64,000 nt of DNA, from assembly GCA_963678485.1 (NCBI GenBank), contig OY782882.1:1550001-1614000 (forward strand), in the 5' to 3' direction. The stretch is from CALGYY01 sp963678485 (GTDB taxonomy: Bacteria > Bacteroidota > Bacteroidia > Bacteroidales > CAIWKO01). The notes under the pieces were generated by a model. It was not told the origin of the DNA. It saw nothing but the letters and a program-made list of their open reading frames with translations, and did no database searches. The translations under genes were made by a program, and so were the position numbers. Below are positions 27,651 through 36,265 of this stretch, piece by piece. Position 1 is the first letter of the stretch; each line of letters opens with the position of its first letter.

Positions 27651-28421
27651 ATGGATTATGTACGCCCAAAAAAACATTTAGGACAGCACTTTCTTCGCGA
27701 TCATAATATTGCACAGAAAATCGCACAGAGCCTCAGCCTTCATGGAGGCTATCAACAAATACTTGAAATAGGCCCGGGTACGGGTGTTCTCACTCGCTTT
27801 TTACTACAGGAATCATCTTTTCAAACATGGGTGATTGAGATAGACAGCGAATCGATAGCCGCATTAAAAAACGAGTTTCCTGAATTAATGCCCCGCATGA
27901 TTGAAGGAGACTTTTTAAAATTGGATGTGGAAGGCCTAATTCCAGCCCCATTCGCTATTATTGGTAACTTCCCTTATAATATTTCAAGCCAGATTCTCTT
28001 TCGCGTTTTGGACTGGCGCGATCAGGTTCCAGAGGTAGTTGGTATGTTTCAGAAAGAAGTAGCGCAACGTATTGCCTCACCTCCGGGCAGCAAAGCGTAT
28101 GGAATTTTAAGCGTATTGTTGCAGGCATGGTATGATATCGAATACTTGTTCACCGTAGCACCCGGCGTATTTCAGCCTCCGCCAAAAGTTGAATCTGCAG
28201 TAATTCGCTTAAAGCGCAATAAGGTTGAACAATTGGATTGTGATGAAAAACTCTTTGTTAAAGTGGTTAAAGCGGGATTTAATCAGCGTCGGAAAACCCT
28301 ACGTAATTCACTAAAGCCAATGGGTCTGGTGTGCCAGGATCCATTAAGTCCTCTGCTTGATTTGCGCGCCGAAGCATTGAGTGTGGCCGATTTTGTGCAA
28401 CTCACAAAAATCTTCTCATAA
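27651..28421 (+). CDS. rsmA: 16S rRNA (A1518/A1519) dimethyltransferase
   Basis: SAM-dependent enzyme (KsgA) that dimethylates two adjacent adenines in the 3' terminal helix of 16S rRNA late in small-subunit assembly. The 256 residues show KKHLGQHFLRD at the N-terminus, the SAM-binding ILEIGPGTGVLTRFLL, the Asp-containing IEGDF, and the catalytic motif GNFPYNIS (NFPY in place of the common NLPY). The C-terminal helical domain has FNQRRKTLRNSL. It starts 32 bases after the TPR gene. The first mobile element begins about 90 bases downstream. Confidence 0.96.
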   Translation: MDYVRPKKHLGQHFLRDHNIAQKIAQSLSLHGGYQQILEIGPGTGVLTRFLLQESSFQTWVIEIDSESIAALKNEFPELMPRMIEGDFLKLDVEGLIPAPFAIIGNFPYNISSQILFRVLDWRDQVPEVVGMFQKEVAQRIASPPGSKAYGILSVLLQAWYDIEYLFTVAPGVFQPPPKVESAVIRLKRNKVEQLDCDEKLFVKVVKAGFNQRRKTLRNSLKPMGLVCQDPLSPLLDLRAEALSVADFVQLTKIFS

Positions 28422-28504
28422 ATTCTTTATGAGTGCTTATGAATGAAATTGGCCAGCAGCCTTCATTATAGCAAATCGTAACTCTAATCATTTTTATTGC
28501 AGCG

Positions 28505-28512
28505 GTGTTCTT
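28505..28512. repeat. Target-site duplication, left of element A
   Basis: gtgttctt directly ahead of the element; an identical copy stands directly after the element at 29185-29192. Confidence 0.85.
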
Positions 28513-28586
28513 GGATCAAGCTGAAAAGTTGAGGAGTAAGAATACTATTCATAGAAAAAATTAGATTTTGAAACCTTTCTTTAACT

Positions 28587-28611
28587 ACGAATACCACGAA
28601 TGAACACGAAT
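28587..28611 (+). repeat. Triple ACGAAT direct repeat in element A
   Basis: ACGAAT occurs at 28587, 28596 and 28606, a spacing of nine and ten bases, about one helical turn. Copy B keeps the same array at 63494-63518 on the other strand with one base change. Confidence 0.7.
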
Positions 28612-28852
28612 GAGTTTCATTTGCAGCTATTGTTTGTGACATTTGCCATCAACATAAATTAAACGTATCTATCATTTTGTGCATCTGTGTTTTTAATAGT
28701 TTATCAAGCCAATACCATTTGTACTTTGTGGTTATTTTACTGTCTTGAAATTATGCAATGCTAATGTTCAAAGCGTGTGCGCGGGCCTGTCAAAGCAAGC
28801 GGGCGTGGGCGGGCTGTGAATCGCCAACGGCACGCAAATCCGCAAGGGGCCA

Positions 28853-28873
28853 GACAGCGGCTTTTTCGCTGTC
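28853..28873 (+). other. Conserved hairpin in the element core
   Basis: GACAGCG and CGCTGTC flank a seven-base loop (gcttttt). Both element copies carry it unchanged. Confidence 0.7.
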
Positions 28874-29035
28874 GGCTCTGTCGAAAACGGCAAAAAGAAA
28901 TTCAAATAGCGAAATGAAGTTTATTATCACATTCAAGAACCGCCGTCAATTGGCGTTTTCGGCACTACCTTGCGTGATTTGCGGCCGTTGGTGAGAGCGG
29001 GGGGGATAGCATTTTGCTTTGACTTGACTTTTGGC

Positions 29036-29065
29036 TCCACCATTTTTGTCAAGAAAAATGGTGGA
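29036..29065 (+). other. Covarying 12-bp hairpin in element A
   Basis: TCCACCATTTTT pairs perfectly with AAAAATGGTGGA across a six-base loop. The matching place in copy B (63042-63069) has different arm sequence that is again perfectly paired. Confidence 0.85.
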
Positions 29066-29184
29066 ATTAATAGAAATAAACAACCAATTTAGCCGCACTC
29101 TTGCTAATTGTGACAAACCTTCTTTTGGCTCTAAGTTGTTGCCGCATTTGGTTATTTTTTTTCCTCAACAATCTGGCTTGATCC

Positions 29185-29192
29185 GTGTTCTT
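29185..29192. repeat. Target-site duplication, right of element A
   Basis: gtgttctt, identical to 28505-28512, directly after the right inverted repeat. Confidence 0.85.
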
Positions 29193-29303
29193 CACAACAT
29201 TCCTACTCTTATTACTCATTGATTAAGGATTTACACAAGACTCCCTATAATCGACGACACGATTACATCAACAGCATATCCAACAATAGAAATTAATAAT
29301 GCC

Positions 29304-30278
29304 TTACGAAAGGGACTGAGTAACCTTAGAGGCATCCTTAACCACTTGTTCGTATTCGGCAGGTGTGAGATCGTTATAGAAGAAGTGAACCGGATCGATC
29401 TTGGTTCCATTCTTTATTACCTCATAATGACAGTGTGGGGCAACGGAAAGTCCAGTACTGCCGACATATCCAACCAACTGACCACGTTTAACCTTGTCGC
29501 CAATCTTAACCACCATACGACTCATATGTCCGTAAAGTGATTGATAACCGTAGCCATGATTGATGATACATACAATGCCGTAACCCGACTGATTCCCTTC
29601 CGGATCAATGACCACACCATCACCAGTAGCATAAATAGGTGTTCCGGTTTTAGCAGCAAAGTCAATACCTGTGTGCATTCTCAAGGTTTTGTAAATGGGG
29701 TGCACACGATATCCAAAGCCAGAAACGATGGTACATTTATTTTTCTCGACCGGCTGAATTGCCGGAATGCAGGCCAGCATTTTTTCTTTATTCTTTACCA
29801 ACTCAATAACTTCATCATAGGATTTTGATTGAACATAGAGCTGACGCGATATCATATCCATCTTTTTACTGGTGGATTTCAACAAGGCTTCATTCTCCAT
29901 TCCATCGAAGCGGGCGTAACGCTCTTCACCGCCATATCCGGCTTTGCGAACACTGCCAGGAATAGGCTCAGCTTCGAAAATCATACGGTAGATATTATCG
30001 TCGCGTTGCTGAACATCTTGCAAAACAGCGGACATCTGATCCAAACGCTTGTTCATAATGTCGTACTGCAATTGATATTCTGCAATTTCCCTTTTGAGCA
30101 ACTTTTCCTTGGGCGAATCGAAAAAACTGTAGAAGACAACCATAGCCACAGCAGCCAGCACCATCCCTGAAGTAAGAATGGAAAAAACCTTTAAGAGCTT
30201 TTCCTTGACGCTGACCCTGATTTCCTCAAAGGTCATCGTCTTCGCATTAAAATGGTATTTCACTTTTATCTTTCCCAT
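29304..30278 (-). CDS. M23-family zinc metallopeptidase
   Basis: A 324-residue envelope peptidase of the LytM/M23 type, predicted to cut peptidoglycan cross-bridges or to act as a regulator of such enzymes. A single membrane helix at about 32-52 anchors it, followed by a coiled coil (about 55-90) and the M23 domain: MHTGIDF with the first His and Asp ligands, and PHCHYEV with the HxH ligands, so the zinc site is complete. The GYGYQSLYGHMS strand lies between them. Its gene is divergent from alaS. The right end of element A is about 110 bases beyond its stop codon. Confidence 0.92.
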   Translation of the reverse strand: MGKIKVKYHFNAKTMTFEEIRVSVKEKLLKVFSILTSGMVLAAVAMVVFYSFFDSPKEKLLKREIAEYQLQYDIMNKRLDQMSAVLQDVQQRDDNIYRMIFEAEPIPGSVRKAGYGGEERYARFDGMENEALLKSTSKKMDMISRQLYVQSKSYDEVIELVKNKEKMLACIPAIQPVEKNKCTIVSGFGYRVHPIYKTLRMHTGIDFAAKTGTPIYATGDGVVIDPEGNQSGYGIVCIINHGYGYQSLYGHMSRMVVKIGDKVKRGQLVGYVGSTGLSVAPHCHYEVIKNGTKIDPVHFFYNDLTPAEYEQVVKDASKVTQSLS

Positions 30279-30390
30279 GACATCGTAAATTAGATTCTAA
30301 ATAGCGTCGTGGGGCGCCTGAAATCAGCTTTTTTCAATGGGTTTACTTCCGAAATTCTAGAAGCTTAGGCACAAAAGTAATAAAAAAATT

Positions 30391-30398
30391 TAACTTTG
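30391..30398 (+). promoter_or_regulatory. -7 promoter element for alaS
   Basis: TAACTTTG matches TAnnTTTG. The start codon is about 100 bases further, giving a long leader. Confidence 0.45.
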
Positions 30399-30501
30399 CA
30401 GGCTGATTACTCTCTTAATAATTGTTAATTGAACAGTTTGCAACTGAATAACAGTCGTTTCGAAATAATTAATAAAACCATCATATATTACAATTTTTTA
30501 T

Positions 30502-33126
30502 ATGGATTCAAAGACAATACGACAAACCTTTCTTGATTTTTTTAAAGCAAAGCAGCACGAGATTGTTGCTTCCGCACCCATGGTTGTAAAAAACGATCCT
30601 ACCCTCATGTTCACTAATGCAGGTATGAATCAGTTCAAGGATCTTTTTTTGGGAAATAGTCCTGTGAAATTCCCCCGTATTGCCGACACCCAAAAATGTC
30701 TGCGCGTCTCCGGCAAGCATAACGACCTCGAAGAAGTAGGCCACGACACCTATCATCACACCATGTTTGAGATGCTTGGCAATTGGTCGTTTGGGAATTA
30801 TTTTAAGAAAGAAGCTATTGAATGGGCATGGGAACTTTTGGTGGACGTATATGGAATCAATAAAGAACATATCTATATCACCGTTTTTGGCGGAGATGAA
30901 GCCGAGCATCTGAGTCCTGATAACGAAGCTCTTGAATTTTGGAAAGCCATCGTTCCTGAATCACAGATATTATACGGTAGTAAGAAAGACAACTTCTGGG
31001 AAATGGGCGATACCGGTCCCTGTGGCCCATGCTCTGAAATCCATGTTGACCTTCGCAACGCTAAAGAGAAAGCGGTCACTCCCGGAAGAGAGTTAGTGAA
31101 TACTGGTGATCCGCTGGTTATCGAAATCTGGAATCTCGTTTTTATTGAATTTAACCGTAAAGCGGATGGTAAACTTGAAGCCTTGCCTGCAAAACATGTC
31201 GATACTGGAATGGGGTTCGAACGCCTGTGTATGGTGCTTCAGGGAAAACAGTCAAACTATGATACTGACGTTTTTCAGGTGCTGATTCAGGAAATTTCCA
31301 AACTTGCAAATCGTCCCTACGGACAAAATCCCAAAGAAGATATTGCAATGCGGGTAATGGCCGACCATCTGCGCGCAGTTGCCTTTGCTATCGCCGATGG
31401 ACAGCTTCCTTCGAATAATAAAGCTGGGTATGTAATTCGTCGCATTTTGCGTCGCGCCGTGCGCTATGGCTATACTTTCCTTGGCTTCCGCGATGCAGTT
31501 CTTTGCGAACTGGTGCCTGTTCTTGCACAACAAATGGGAAATACCTTCCCCGAGCTCGTCAAACAACAAGCACTTATCATTAAAGTGATGCAGGAGGAAG
31601 AACAAACCTTTATGCGTACACTGGCAACTGGGATTATTAAGTTTGAGCAATATGTCCAGGACAAAAAAGGCATCAATGTCATTGAAGGAAAATTTGCATT
31701 TGAATTATTCGACACCTATGGCTTTCCTATAGACCTTACACAACTAATGGCACGTGAGCTTTCGCTGGATGTAGATATGGAAGGTTTTAATCTCAGTATG
31801 CAGGAACAAAAGACACGATCACGTCAGGCAGCAGAAGTAGATCATGAAGATTGGGTTGAAGTGCATCCTTCTCAGGAAAGCAAGTTTGTTGGTTACGACA
31901 CTATCGAATGCAAAGCACGTATTTTACGATATAGAAAAATCACCACTAAAACTAAATCCTCCTATCAGCTCGTATTGGACTGCACTCCTTTTTATGCAGA
32001 ATCGGGTGGACAATGCGGAGATACCGGACAACTCATCGGAAAAGAAGGCGTATTGGAAATTGAAGACACGCGTAAAGAAAACAATTTAAGTGTTCATTTG
32101 AGCAGCACTCTGCCATCGGATCCCGCACAGGAATTCATTGCAAAGGTGAATGTTTCTTCTCGTACCGCCACTGCCTGCAATCACAGTGCAACCCACCTGC
32201 TTCATGCAGCACTCAAGGAAGTCCTTGGGTCGCATGTTGAGCAGAAAGGATCATTGGTGAATCCTGAACGCTTACGTTTCGACTTCGCACATTTTTCGAA
32301 AATGACCGACGAAGAGATCCTTCAAACCGAGCATATTGTGAATGCAAAAATCAGAGCCAACATTGCTTTGCAGGAACACAGAGAAATCCCAATCGAAAAG
32401 GCAAGAGAAATGGGCGCTGTAGCACTGTTTGGAGAAAAATATGGCGATCACGTAAGAGTAATAAGTTTTGATCCTTCCTTCTCTATCGAATTATGCGGAG
32501 GAACGCATATTTCAAGTACTGGTCATATTGGCTTTTTCAAAATTGTTTCCGAAAGTGCCATTGCTGCAGGTATCCGAAGAATCGAAGCTGTTACCGCCGA
32601 TGGTGCTGAACTTTTAATACAGGAACAATTCAGAATTACTGGCGCCCTAAAAGAAGTGCTCAAAGGCAGTAAGGATTTGGTGAAGAACGCAGAACAACTC
32701 ATCAAGCAACATTCAGAGTTGCAGAAGCAGATTCAGGAATTGCAGCAGGAACGAGCTAAAGGCATGAGTTCATCGCTTGCAAATGAAGCCACTCCATGCA
32801 GCGACATTCGAATAGTGGTAAAGAAGCTTGATATGGATGCGCAAACATTGAAAAATCTTGCATTCGAAATGCGCTCGCAGCATTCCGACATTGTCTGTAT
32901 TTTCGGCACTATTAGCGAAGGAAAACCAACATTAACGGTATCTATCCCAGAAACACTTGTTGCTGCAAAGAAACTTGATGCTTCATTAATTGTGCGCGAA
33001 CTTGCTAAAGAGATTAACGGCGGCGGCGGCGGACAAAAGTTTTTTGCCACGGCCGGAGGAAAAGCCCCGGAAGGTATGGATAAGGCGCTGGACAAGGCTG
33101 CAGCACTACTTGCATCCATGTTGTAA
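30502..33126 (+). CDS. alaS: Alanyl-tRNA synthetase
   Basis: Class II synthetase charging tRNA-Ala with an editing domain for mischarged Ser and Gly. The 874 residues show the catalytic core (FTNAGMNQFKDLFLG, TQKCLRVSGKHNDLEEVG, DTGMGFERL), the editing domain with HSATHLLHAAL and CGGTHISSTG carrying the zinc-binding His and Cys residues, and the C-Ala domain ending in GGGGGQKFFATAGG. Length and order are standard. It is followed after about 65 bases by porZ. Confidence 0.98.
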   Translation: MDSKTIRQTFLDFFKAKQHEIVASAPMVVKNDPTLMFTNAGMNQFKDLFLGNSPVKFPRIADTQKCLRVSGKHNDLEEVGHDTYHHTMFEMLGNWSFGNYFKKEAIEWAWELLVDVYGINKEHIYITVFGGDEAEHLSPDNEALEFWKAIVPESQILYGSKKDNFWEMGDTGPCGPCSEIHVDLRNAKEKAVTPGRELVNTGDPLVIEIWNLVFIEFNRKADGKLEALPAKHVDTGMGFERLCMVLQGKQSNYDTDVFQVLIQEISKLANRPYGQNPKEDIAMRVMADHLRAVAFAIADGQLPSNNKAGYVIRRILRRAVRYGYTFLGFRDAVLCELVPVLAQQMGNTFPELVKQQALIIKVMQEEEQTFMRTLATGIIKFEQYVQDKKGINVIEGKFAFELFDTYGFPIDLTQLMARELSLDVDMEGFNLSMQEQKTRSRQAAEVDHEDWVEVHPSQESKFVGYDTIECKARILRYRKITTKTKSSYQLVLDCTPFYAESGGQCGDTGQLIGKEGVLEIEDTRKENNLSVHLSSTLPSDPAQEFIAKVNVSSRTATACNHSATHLLHAALKEVLGSHVEQKGSLVNPERLRFDFAHFSKMTDEEILQTEHIVNAKIRANIALQEHREIPIEKAREMGAVALFGEKYGDHVRVISFDPSFSIELCGGTHISSTGHIGFFKIVSESAIAAGIRRIEAVTADGAELLIQEQFRITGALKEVLKGSKDLVKNAEQLIKQHSELQKQIQELQQERAKGMSSSLANEATPCSDIRIVVKKLDMDAQTLKNLAFEMRSQHSDIVCIFGTISEGKPTLTVSIPETLVAAKKLDASLIVRELAKEINGGGGGQKFFATAGGKAPEGMDKALDKAAALLASML

Positions 33127-33193
33127 CGAAGGTCATTTCAGGACAATAAAAACAGCCAAATTAAGTTAATAACCCAGTCCCAAAATTCCGCAC

Positions 33194-35509
33194 ATGACCC
33201 GCATACGATTACTGATCTACTTACTCACCGCTTGTTTTGCAAGTACTTCCCTGGCCCAGGAAAATGGAATCGGTGAATGGCGCGCTCATCTTCCTTATCG
33301 CAAATGTACGGCTGTGGCTGAAGCCGGAGATTTAATCTATTGTGCTACTCCTTTTGCCCTCTTCAATCTGGACAGAATAGATAATAGCATGAACCGCCTG
33401 AGCAAAGTGAATGGATTGTCGGACGTTGAAATCAGCACCATTAGTTATTCCGAAACCTACAAAACATTACTCGTAGCATATACAAACGCAAATATCGACC
33501 TCATCACGGAATCAGGTATTATCAATATTTCCGATATAAAGCGAAAGAATGTATTCGGAAAAAAAACAATTAATCGTATACTGCTTCTCGACAAATACGC
33601 TTATCTGTCCTGCGGCTTTGGTATTGTTGTTCTTGACCTATCACGCAACGAAATTTTCGACACCTATTATATCGGACCATCAGGTACTAGTCTGGAAGTA
33701 AATTGTCTTACCTACGACGGTACTCATTTTATTGCAGCAACAGTCAATGGTATTTATTCTGCAAATGCAACCGGAAGCAATCTGGCCGATTATGCCTCAT
33801 GGACCAAAGACACCACCTTGCTTCAACCCGACGCAAATTATACGCATATTGCCTACTATAGCGGAAAAACAATTAGTGTCCTTGCAAATACGGGGTATGG
33901 AGACGACACCCTATTTGTAAAAAATGATACTACATGGGACGAAATGTTACCGGGCATTGCCGATGACTACACTTCCATCAAGGTTTCAAAATCTCATCTT
34001 TTAGTATGCGCCAATGGGAGTATGCAGATTTTTAATGATACGCTGGGCTCTGTGTGGCTAACCTATTCATACAACCCGGGGACTCCGGCTCCTATGGACG
34101 CATTCGAGGATAACGACGGCAGCGTATGGATTGCCGATCAATACTCTGGACTAGTAAAAAATATGGGCTGGTCTAACGAATATTACAAATTAAATGGTCC
34201 GGGTTCACATCAGGTATTTTCGATGACGGCAGCAGGATCCGATATCTGGGTTGCTCCGGGAAGTGTGAACTCTTCCATGGGAAATACATACAACACGGTA
34301 GGTCCTTTCTCTTTCATCAACGAAACATGGTATACTCTTAAGGATTACAATCCTTGTTTAGATACACTTTTTGATGTGCTTTATGTTGCCGTTGATCCGA
34401 ATAATTATCAGCGTGTATTCCTTGCTACATGGGGATATGGGTTGGTTGAGTTACAGAATGGCATTTATTCCAGGGTGTATTCCTTCAACAACAGTGGTCT
34501 CGAAAAACCCTATGATTTCTATGATTGGGTTGGTGTGGGTGGATTAAGCTTTGATGAATCAGGAAACTTGTGGATGATTAATTCTGATTGCAATAAATTA
34601 CTCAAAGTGTTGAAACCGGATGGTACATGGAACGCCTACAGTGTTTCTTCTGTAATTAGCCAACCTAAGGCAACTCAACTCATGATTGATTCTTATAATC
34701 AAAAATGGATAATGCTTTTTGGCTCATCAGGGATCCTTGTGTATAATGACAATAATACGATTGATAATACATCCGACGATCGCGTTACACGTTTAACTAC
34801 CAGCCTTGGTTCTGGCAATCTTCCTAGTGCCGCGGTGTATTCCTTTGCTGAAGACCTTGATGGCGAAGTCTGGGTTGGCACGGATAAAGGACTCGCAGTA
34901 TTTTACAATCCCGGAAGCATATTCTCCGGCGATAATTACGATGCTCAGGTGATCACGATTGAACAGGATAGTACAGCTCAACATTTACTTGCCTTTGAAA
35001 CCGTGACAGCCATTGCTGTTGACGGAGCAAATAAGAAATGGGTCGGCACCCAGAAAGCCGGAGTTTTTCTTTTCTCTGATGATGGACAGAAAGAGATACA
35101 TCATTTTACTGCAGAAAATAGTCCCTTGCTTTCAAATACTATTACCGATATCGTAATCGACGGGAATACCGGAGAAGTGTTTTTTGGAACCGACATGGGA
35201 ATCTGCTCCTATAAGGGATTTGCAACCACAGGCGAAGATAAATATCAAGGCGTGTATGCTTATCCTAACCCCGTTCCCCCCGGCTATACTGGCTACATCG
35301 GGGTTAAAGGATTAACAAGGAATTCCTGGATAAAAGTTACGGATATCAGTGGTAACCTGATTTACGAAACCCGCTCCGAAGGCGGACAAGCCGTATGGAA
35401 TGGAAAAAATTTCAACGGAGAAAAAGCAAAAAGCGGCGTATATCCTGTGATTGCTATCAGTGAAGATGGCAGTGAAAAAGTGGTTACAAAAATCCTCATC
35501 GTCAACTGA
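33194..35509 (+). CDS. porZ: Type IX secretion accessory protein PorZ
   Basis: A 771-residue exported beta-propeller protein. After a signal peptide (about 1-21, ending SLAQE) come segments diagnostic of PorZ: IGEWRAHLPYRKCTAVAEAGD, DNSMNRLSKVNGLSD, and two-component-regulator-type propeller blades such as DGEVWVGTDKGLAVFYNP. The C-terminus carries a type A sorting domain (VYAYPNPVPPG, KSGVYPVIAISEDG). In characterised T9SS bacteria PorZ is a surface component of the sortase complex that supplies anionic lipopolysaccharide for anchoring cargo. The gene precedes recO, the usual neighbour in Bacteroidota. Its presence supports an active T9SS serving the cargo proteins in this window. Confidence 0.9.
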   Translation: MTRIRLLIYLLTACFASTSLAQENGIGEWRAHLPYRKCTAVAEAGDLIYCATPFALFNLDRIDNSMNRLSKVNGLSDVEISTISYSETYKTLLVAYTNANIDLITESGIINISDIKRKNVFGKKTINRILLLDKYAYLSCGFGIVVLDLSRNEIFDTYYIGPSGTSLEVNCLTYDGTHFIAATVNGIYSANATGSNLADYASWTKDTTLLQPDANYTHIAYYSGKTISVLANTGYGDDTLFVKNDTTWDEMLPGIADDYTSIKVSKSHLLVCANGSMQIFNDTLGSVWLTYSYNPGTPAPMDAFEDNDGSVWIADQYSGLVKNMGWSNEYYKLNGPGSHQVFSMTAAGSDIWVAPGSVNSSMGNTYNTVGPFSFINETWYTLKDYNPCLDTLFDVLYVAVDPNNYQRVFLATWGYGLVELQNGIYSRVYSFNNSGLEKPYDFYDWVGVGGLSFDESGNLWMINSDCNKLLKVLKPDGTWNAYSVSSVISQPKATQLMIDSYNQKWIMLFGSSGILVYNDNNTIDNTSDDRVTRLTTSLGSGNLPSAAVYSFAEDLDGEVWVGTDKGLAVFYNPGSIFSGDNYDAQVITIEQDSTAQHLLAFETVTAIAVDGANKKWVGTQKAGVFLFSDDGQKEIHHFTAENSPLLSNTITDIVIDGNTGEVFFGTDMGICSYKGFATTGEDKYQGVYAYPNPVPPGYTGYIGVKGLTRNSWIKVTDISGNLIYETRSEGGQAVWNGKNFNGEKAKSGVYPVIAISEDGSEKVVTKILIVN

Positions 35510-35533
35510 TCCTTCCAAGGTTTTTCATTTCAG

Positions 35534-36256
35534 ATGTTATACACCACTAGAGGCATTGTCCTACATCAGCTCAGGTATTCTGAGACCAGTGTTATTGTTA
35601 AGATTTTTACAGAACAGTATGGTCTTAAAAGTTACATTTTCAAAGGTGTTCACAAACGAAAGGCAAGTGTAAAATCCAGTTTGCTGCAACATTTAAATTT
35701 GGTTGAATTAGTTTGTGAAGATAAGGATTATGGCGGATTACAGCATCCAAAGGAATTACGAATGGAGCATACTTATCGCACCTTAAGTACGGATATCAGG
35801 AAAAGTTCAATCGGTCTCTTTATTAACGAGATGCTTTTACATACCATCAGACACGAGGAGGCTGATCCCGAATTATTCACATTTCTTCACGACGCTTTGT
35901 TGTGGCTGGATAATACGAATGGTCCTGTTGCCGATTTTCATTTGTGGCTCTGCACTCACCTTACTTCGCATCTTGGGTTTCAACCACAGGAAACTGACGG
36001 ACTGCCTAAATATTTCAATTTAAAAGAAGGACTGTTTCAGGAACATAGCGGAATACTGGATGAGTTCATGGATGAAGCCTGCACCAAGAGTTTCCATCAA
36101 CTATTAAATATAAGCTGTGATCAACTTCAGGAATGCAGCATCCCTCATTCTTTACGTATACGGACACTTCAGCAAATCATCATTTATTACAAATGGCATA
36201 TTGCCGACTTTGGTGAAATTCAATCGCACCTAATATTAGCTGAAATACTTTCGTAA
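35534..36256 (+). CDS. recO: DNA repair protein RecO
   Basis: Recombination mediator that helps RecR load RecA onto SSB-coated single strands. The 240-residue protein starts with the OB-fold segment TTRGIVLHQLRYSETSVIVKIFTE and GLKSYIFKGVHKRK, and continues with an all-helical part in which the zinc-binding Cys cluster of some RecO proteins is not seen. Length is normal. It follows porZ by 24 bases and meets the GapN-like gene head-on with nine bases between stop codons. Confidence 0.93.
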   Translation: MLYTTRGIVLHQLRYSETSVIVKIFTEQYGLKSYIFKGVHKRKASVKSSLLQHLNLVELVCEDKDYGGLQHPKELRMEHTYRTLSTDIRKSSIGLFINEMLLHTIRHEEADPELFTFLHDALLWLDNTNGPVADFHLWLCTHLTSHLGFQPQETDGLPKYFNLKEGLFQEHSGILDEFMDEACTKSFHQLLNISCDQLQECSIPHSLRIRTLQQIIIYYKWHIADFGEIQSHLILAEILS

Positions 36257-36265
36257 GTTTTCCTT

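Larger units (their letters stand above)
28513..29184 (+). mobile_element. Non-autonomous MITE-like element, copy A
   Basis: A 672-bp element without a transposase. Its ends are imperfect inverted repeats of about 24 bp: both begin GGATCAAGC and continue to GTTGAGGA, with 18 of 24 positions equal between left and right ends by my count. It is bracketed by a perfect 8-bp direct repeat, as left by transposition. A second copy lies inverted at 62914-63590. In order it holds three ACGAAT repeats at 28587, 28596 and 28606, a GC-rich core at 28767-28900 that differs from copy B at only three positions, an internal hairpin at 28853-28873, an AT-rich right part, and a strong hairpin at 29036-29065. 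The longest frame, under 80 codons, is not preserved in copy B. Mobility would need a transposase acting in trans. Confidence 0.85.

Noticed and set aside
28758..28994. 78-codon plus-strand ORF inside element A
   Set aside because: The matching region of copy B has a one-base indel that changes the frame, so the protein is not conserved between copies; start codons also differ.
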